Shown here: positions 57,780 to 64,000 of the stretch, piece after piece | Layout of the letters: every line of letters begins with the position of its first letter | Position numbering within the stretch: position 1 is the stretch's first letter | Assembly: GCA_963082975.1 (NCBI GenBank) | Contig: OY720344.1 | Coordinates: forward strand, 76,558,053-76,622,052 | Direction of reading: 5' to 3' | DNA length: 64,000 nucleotides | Origin: Labia minor | Lineage: Eukaryota; Arthropoda; Insecta; Dermaptera; Spongiphoridae | The notes under the pieces: generated by a model | What the model was told of the DNA's origin: nothing | What the model saw: only the letters and a program-made list of their open reading frames with translations | Database searches by the model: none | Made by a program: the position numbers and the translations under genes

Positions 57780-60700
57780 TTTTAAATAAAATATTAAACA
57801 TATAATTGTAGATATCAATGGTTACATATATTAAATTATTTATATATCTCGCTATTGAACTGAGAGGTCTTGGTCGAAACGACCACGTTCCACTAGTCAT
57901 TTAAATTCATCAACTAATTATGAGATATAAGATATAGAATTCAATTTTTGTTTTAATTAAAATAAAAATTATACTTGGTTATGTATTAATTTTATAATAA
58001 TATAATATATTTTTGAATACAAAAATATAATTTTCAGTAATGACTCTAATTATTTTAATTAAACTTTATGAAAATTTTCGGAATATACTTTCATTTCATT
58101 ATTTTTTTTCCAAATTTAAATAATCTAAAAGAGACTTTTTTTTGAATTACACTTTCAATTAAAAAAGTATCCTATATATTATAATTTATATTTCTTTTCA
58201 TTTTTATTTTAAATTGATATGATACACGTCATATGCTTACACATATGTATACTTACATTACACATAAATATATATTGTGACATTATATTATATATTTTAC
58301 TATTTTGATTGAGTTTTTTATATTGCTTTGCTTATTTTTTATATGTAATACTATCTATAATATAAAATTGAATAAAAAATGTAGATGAGTAATAAGAGTT
58401 TCTAGTTGATTAAATACATTTATTTTGTAATTAGTGCTTGAACTCATAAGCATTTGCATTTATCTATGGCCATTCTCTTGATTAAATTTTCAACAGAATA
58501 TCAAAATGGATTCCATAGATTCAGATGAAAATGTTTACAGTTAATTTATGTTTCGAATTATTTTATTTTAATTGTTTATGTTATATATATGTTTTGGATT
58601 TTAGTTAAAAAATAATAATACATCATATAATTTTATTTATAAAATTATATAAATCTTTTTTCTGGGATTTGATAAAATAAATTTATGAATATTTGCTTAA
58701 AATATTATTAACTTAGAATATTAAAAGACCTCAATAGAATTTTATGGCCGAAACCATATTATATTTATTAATACAATTATTATTATTTATGTATTTATTT
58801 TATTGATCAATTTATTTAATATTTATCTAGTTTTCAATCATATGCAATACATAAATGTGATATAAATAATATATTTGTATTTATCAATGGGAAATGAATC
58901 AATGATTATCCAAATTGAATTCAAATGAATTTAAATGATTATAAATTAAACCCATTTATAATATTAAGAAGAATATAATGAAAGAATTATAGTTATATTG
59001 AATTCAATTTTCATTTTATTTGAATGTGATTTAAATAAAAGAATTGAAATATTAAATGTTATCTCTTTGATATATGATATTCAAAGTTTGGAAAATTGGT
59101 TAAATTAACATCATACGTTTTTATTCAGTTCTATTTAAATGTTTTTATATACATACAATTATGATATAATTATTTGTTTAATTTGAAATAGACTATATTT
59201 TTGAATTAATTAATTTTGGAAAACTGGAAGATAATAACTTTAAATGTTATATATAACCACAGTGGCCAAACCGTGGTTATCACTTTTCATTTTTCATAAT
59301 TTTCTGTTTTTACAATTCTAGGTGTATAATAAAAAAAAAATTATGTATTGAAATGCTCGAACTAGTATTAGAGGAAGCGAAGTGAATTTAAAAGAATTTT
59401 TATAATACAAATTATGAGTTCTGCTTATCTTAATCTTCAGAGATATAAAAACCTAATACTGGTATGTTCAAGATAAATTTTATTTATTTTTTATTTATTC
59501 TAGATCAACTTTTTTTAAGTCAGCCTTTACATTTATGCTGCGTGACTTCGACGTCTCCCAGCTCTGTTCTAGACTTCATGATTCTAATTATATTTGGAGT
59601 TGTTTAGGAGTCATGTAATTGTTCATTTTAAAATCTCGTCTATTCCCCCAGTAATATGATCTATTATAATTATGAACTTAATATTAGTAAATTAAGTTAA
59701 TGTAGTAGTTTATTTTAATAATTAATTTTTTATTTATTTTAACATTAATCAAATTAAGCATTCATTAATAATATTTATAGGATAATCTCTATAATATTAT
59801 TATATTCTTGAGTAAATTAATAATCAATATTTATATTTAGATTAATAAATTGTTTGTTTAATAAGTAGAATATTAGGAAATATATTAGTAAGAAGTAATT
59901 ATCTTTTTATATGAACACCAAATAAATAATTTAATGTTAGATTTATTGAATTTATGCAATATTCATAAAAACATTAAACTGTAGGATATCGTATATGATA
60001 ATGAAGGAATGTATAAAAAAGGATAAGGAAAATTTTCATTATCATTGAAAAGTACCGTTAACACTAGATAAGTCTTAACGAGAAGTTAAAAAGAATGGAA
60101 AACAATTCGGTTAATGGGTGTAGATTATTAAAAATAATGTCTAAGAAAAGGGAGTATCGTGATCCTAAAACAGCTGAATGAAAAGGAAAGGAGAAAAAAG
60201 AAGTTTCAATTCTTTAAAAATTTTTTTACTTATTTCAATCAGTATTAATGGGACAATAGGGGATCGATAAGTAGAAGAGGACTTGAAACAAATTATTTTA
60301 ATACCATGTAAATATGACTGGATATTATTACTTTTTAAAAATTCTTTAAATATACCTACTAATTATTTAGCAAAGGGTTAGAATCTGAAACTTCTTTTTA
60401 AAATGATTTTATATTGAATCTCACTCAGCTATAAAAAGGATTGAATCTAGATTATTAAAAATGTTTTTTTTATACATTTGATTAAGTAGGTACTTCCAGT
60501 TAAAAAGTTTTAATGAATGGAGTTAAAAATATGTTTGATATAGCAGTAGGTATATAATGGATATACTAAAAAATAATATAGCTTTTAGAATTTTATTTTA
60601 AAAAAATATAAATAAATTAATAAATGCTATTTTAAGGTTTGTCGTGAGTTTGAGTTGAGTTTAAATCATTTTTCCATTTTCATCCATATTAAATTTATAA

Positions 60701-61285
60701 ATTGAATATTTAATATATATCTTTATTATATTATAAAATTTCATTTCACAGGAAAAAAAAATTTATTCTTCAATATATTTAAATCAATATTCTAAGAAGA
60801 TGAGATGATTGAATTTCAGGCAGATTAATATCCAGTTAGTTGAAAAATCTCCTGTCGAGTATTATCCTTTTAGCTTTCAAAGGGGCTTGTGAAAAATATA
60901 ACTGAATAAATCTGATTGGAAATAATCAAGGGAAATTCTTTTTCTTTGCGATTTAAATATAACCTACAAATATACGATATCTATCTGTCTAACTCATTCA
61001 CTCAGTCAAATTGTTAGAAATTGATTTGTTGACGTATAAAAATTAAATACCAAAATCCAATTCTCATTATCATTTATCATTATCTAAAGGAGGTTTGAGA
61101 AAATTACAAGATATTGAAAATGACGGATGACAGGATGAGGATGATTGAGATGGAATGTGGCTATTGTGGTCCAGACTTTCTCGATTTAACTAGTTCACAA
61201 AGATAAAAAAAAAATTGTTTAAAATTTAATAATAAAAAGATTTTAAAATACTTAATAAATTTAAATAGAAATGTGGGAAATTTGT
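57780..61285. other. Longest featureless AT-rich stretch
   Basis: About 3.5 kb without any supportable gene or element. A short hairpin lies at about 59255-59280 (CCACAGTGGCCAAACCGTGG). A purely A/T intron or intergenic spacer is the likeliest nature. Confidence 0.5.
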
Positions 61286-61289
61286 TTGT

Positions 61290-61435
61290 AGGGGAACTGG
61301 TTGGAAGACCAAGGTTGGTATAAACATGATGGGCAGACAATGTAGGAAGGGACGTGATGGATTTGAGAGGGGGTGGGAGTATGATGTGGGTGGCTCAGGA
61401 TAGGAACGTTTATAGGAGTGTGGTTCTGGTTAGAT
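61290..61435 (+). pseudogene. LINE 3' tail fragment, third copy
   Basis: The segment with GACAATGTAGGAAGGGACGT, then GGCTCAGGATAGGAACGTTT and a TTAGATAAATGG end, matches the 3' part of the LINE tails at 11.6, 13.8 and 57.4 kb. It is too short to show a useful frame. Confidence 0.7.
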
Positions 61436-61596
61436 AAATGGATTTAAATTTAATTTTATAAGAACTATAGTTGAGATGACAGAGAAACAAAAAAATTGTA
61501 AAAAGATCTAACCTTTTTAAAAATAATTAAAAAATATTTCTCTAATCATTAAAAAAAAAATGAAATCCTATTATGTCAATAAATACATAACTTTTT

Positions 61597-61706
61597 ACTA
61601 TCTCGTCAGAGATAGTATTGGGATTACAAAAATTTTCGATGTCGAAATTTTGATGTTTTTATACGTTTTGAAGGTCCCAGAGTCATTTTCACTAAGGTTG
61701 AGAAAA

Positions 61707-61750
<44 letters not shown>

Positions 61751-62215
61751 TTGTATGTAGACAAGATTACGCAAAACACTTTGAGCTAGAATAATGAAAT
61801 TTGGTACACGCCCATTATTCAAAATTCGTAGTTTTCTATCAATTTTTGAGAAATGTATCTCTTTCGGAAGAGGGTTATTTCTTACCACGATTCATTTTTT
61901 TCCTCTAAACTGACCTTAAAAAGAAAGATATATGTTTGATAGTTTTTCACATAATTAAAAATTGTATAAAACTGCTACGTATATTATATATAGAATTTCA
62001 ACTTGATTGAATGCCTAAAAGTACCGGAATTAATTTTTTAACAAGTTTACTGGCAATCACGCGCCAGCACGTGTCGTGGTGCCATCAACAAAGACCCAAA
62101 CACGTTCTGGTTTAAAAAAATATTATTTATTAATTTTAATTTATAATTTAATTAATTTTATTTAATTTAAATGTAATATATGTTAATTAATCCAATTCAA
62201 ATTTGCAAGATAGTC
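61597..62215 (+). mobile_element. 'ACTATCTCG' family miniature element, copy 3
   Basis: Starts TACTATCTCGTCAGAGATAG and ends at GCAAGATAGTCGAG. It has a (TA)n then (TG)n microsatellite (about 61710-61750) after GAGAAAAATG. It ends only about 110 bp before the splice acceptor of the transmembrane exon, so it sits inside an intron of that gene. Confidence 0.8.
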
Positions 62216-62326
62216 GAGTGGAGACAATTCCGATTTTTATATTTTACAATTGTATTAATTTTTCTAATGAGGTGTTTAAAATTTCTTTATATTTTAATCT
62301 ATATTTTGTTTTTTGTTTTTTATTAG

Positions 62327-62592
62327 AGTTGATGGCGGCACCGATTCCAAGTGAAGATGGCCCTCGGGACCGGACTAACAGCACCGACCCGGATCTCGAC
62401 CGAGATGAGGTGGCTTTGGTACGTGCTGAAGAGGCCCTCATTGTACTCCTCGTACTTCTTCTCTGGGTGGCCGCGATTGCTCTGTTCTTTAATCGGTGGG
62501 GTAAAATTCGAATGCTCGAGCCATATCAGCCAAAATTCCAGCAACAGCATCGGTCCAGTTGCCCGATGTTAGACATTGCCGTCCCACTCCAG
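62327..62592 (+). CDS. Coding exon with transmembrane segment, FNDC4/FNDC5-like
   Basis: The 266-base exon lies between a T-rich acceptor TTTTTTATTAG (ending 62326) and the perfect donor GTAAGT (62593). It enters one base into a codon and leaves at a codon boundary. The encoded part has an acidic outer stretch with an NST glycosylation site, a membrane helix EEALIVLLVLLLWVAAIALF, and a basic inner tail NRWGKIRMLEPYQPKFQQQ. The helix closely resembles the membrane segment of vertebrate FNDC4/FNDC5 (EVLIIVVVLxMWAGVIALF in outline), which suggests a single-pass fibronectin III protein. No fibronectin exon is visible in this window, so the assignment rests on the membrane region. GC content and codon use are far above the flanks, supporting a real exon. 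Confidence 0.7.
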
Positions 62593-62824
62593 GTAAGTTT
62601 TATTTATCTTTATCCTATATTTACCTAAAATAACAAAGAATGTATTATTTTATTATTTTATCCATAATTCTATAATTTATGAATTTTTTTTATTGAATAT
62701 AATATTACAGTTGATCTCTTTTATCATTTAATTTGCATAGAAATTATTTTTTACTTGAATTACTTTTGTCATCTTTATATTTATTGTTTTTTCATAGTAA
62801 AATCCAAACATATCTTATATATTA

Positions 62825-63200
62825 GGGTAAAGCATACAGTCGTTGACCCCCTTAAATAACTCGTAACAGCCTTTAATGCATATCTGGGCAAATTGCGGAA
62901 CAATCTGTCAAATTTGGTTTGCTGAATATAGCTTGAACATTTTGATTAATAAAAAAAAACATCATTTTCTCATGACATTTTCAATAAGCACTTTTAAATA
63001 AAAAAATCCTAAAAAATACAGTTATTGACCCTCTGTTATATTTATTGGCCTAGGTATTCTATAGTGATTATACAACCATACAACAAACGATTACATAACC
63101 ATAGTTAATAACGCAATTTTTAAAATAAAAATTTCTAATTATTTGTGTTTTACTGATAGGGGCCAATGACTGCCTCGAAGCCAACGACTATACTTTACCC
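62825..63200. mobile_element. 376-bp miniature element with GGGTAAAG ends
   Basis: Left end GGGTAAAGCATACAGTCGTT and right end CGACTATACTTTACCC are inverted repeats of roughly 20 bases, with GACCCCC and GGGGCC further in. TA is present on both sides (62823-62824 and 63201-63202), compatible with a Tc1/mariner-type origin. It lies in the intron after the transmembrane exon. It has no coding capacity. Confidence 0.8.
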
Positions 63201-63710
63201 TACTTAAAGTTTAAATTAATTTACTATATAAATTATGTGTTTATTTATATTATTATATTTCAAATATTTGTTTAAATTGAGAGATAATTTGAATTTTGTA
63301 TCTCTATTCTTTATTAATTACAAAACTAACAAATAAATAGATATTTCGTTGTTTTTAGTCACTATCTATTTTCTTAAAATCCTATTCTATCAATTAATAT
63401 TTATGACAAAATTTTCTTTTTTTTCTATAATAATCGAATGAACAAACCATCTGTAAAGTTGTAGTTATATATTCATTATTCCTATCTTTAGAAATATATG
63501 TAGTGAATATTATATTCTATGCCAATTAGTTATACGCATTATATTCCAGTTTGTTTAATAAACTGAACAGACTCAGCAAATTAACAATAAATATTATTCC
63601 AATGGGAAGAAAACCTAAATATAACAACATTATATTAATACACAATATTATATGATTTATTTTAATTTTCCTTGTGTGTTTTTGTAATATACTCTTAGGT
63701 AGGGTGATCA

Positions 63711-63909
63711 TATTTCGAAAACACCAAACTGGGACAAACGGTTTACCTTTTTTTTTAGAACCAAATTGAAAAAATTTTGAAAAAAAAGTACGAAATGTCC
63801 TAAATATTTAAAAAACGGGACAATAGGCTGTCCCGAAGACATTTTTAGGGACGCCGGGACAGAGCACCTAAAAACGGAACTCGGCCAACGGCTGTATACT
63901 TTACCCTAT
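63711..63909. mobile_element. Truncated 'GGGTGACCA' hAT miniature element joined to a GGGTAAAG-family end
   Basis: 63711-63880 matches the element at 56962 from TAGGGTGATCATATTTCG to AGAGCACCTAAAAACGGAAC, then stops before its right end. 63881-63909 (GGCCAACGGCTGTATACTTTACCCTA) is the right end of the family at 62825-63200. The junction is abrupt. Confidence 0.75.
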
Positions 63910-64000
63910 AAATATTACTTACCATTAATTTTACTACCATACTTTTAGAGTTATTTTATTAACTTAATACTACATGTAGTTTAAATAATGTGTCGGATTT

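Noticed and set aside
58490-58545. Possible small exon after TTTTCAACAG encoding MDSIDSDENVYS
   Set aside because: A usable donor is missing, the frame stops at once, and the length is within chance.

Overview
The window is AT-rich nuclear DNA of an insect: long poly-A/T and (TA)n tracts, few open frames, and a dense layer of decayed transposable elements. The best evidence for an insect is an intact MBF2-family secreted-protein gene at about 29.98-30.33 kb, a family known from insects. I cannot name the species. There is no rRNA, CRISPR, operon or bacterial gene organisation, and no tRNA gene that folds properly.

Host genes are few. (1) The MBF2-like gene is complete in one exon, with a TATA box, an arthropod initiator and polyadenylation signals. 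(2) A coding exon at 62327-62592 (+) has good splice sites and encodes a transmembrane segment with a juxtamembrane tail resembling FNDC4/FNDC5-type fibronectin III proteins. (3) A possible 36-nt microexon lies at 23370-23405. Most other DNA is probably intronic or intergenic.

Layout. 1-5.7 kb: a mariner-type miniature element with catalytic remnants, a 36-codon R1-like reverse transcriptase scrap, GC hairpin repeats, and a foldback element around a tRNA-like pol III promoter. 6.9-11.9 kb: partial copies of a Helentron-like family, a broken open frame interrupted only by TGA, and a Helitron 3' end. 12.4-16.1 kb: a Jockey-like LINE split by a composite Helitron carrying the tail of another LINE. 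16.1 and 20.8-22.1 kb: hAT miniature elements and a mariner-type element with two further elements nested in it. 23.4-24.0 kb: Helitron ends. 33-35 kb: an R1-like LINE 3' end and an old hAT fragment.

35.6-47.4 kb is the most active-looking part. Two apparently identical full-length hAT transposons, each with an intact 619-residue transposase and its own perfect 8-bp target duplication, lie 7,317 bp apart in the same orientation. The second sits exactly on the edge of a decayed Tc1 element, next to a mariner relic. 49.5-56.6 kb holds a cluster of Helentron-like (DINE-1/HINE-like) elements in both orientations. 57-57.8 kb repeats the combination of LINE tail and Helitron 3' end. 61.6-64 kb has a third copy of an 'ACTATCTCG' family, the transmembrane exon and two miniature elements.

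The elements share no pathway. What the window records is an insertion history: target duplications and nestings allow relative dating, and several families have exchanged segments.
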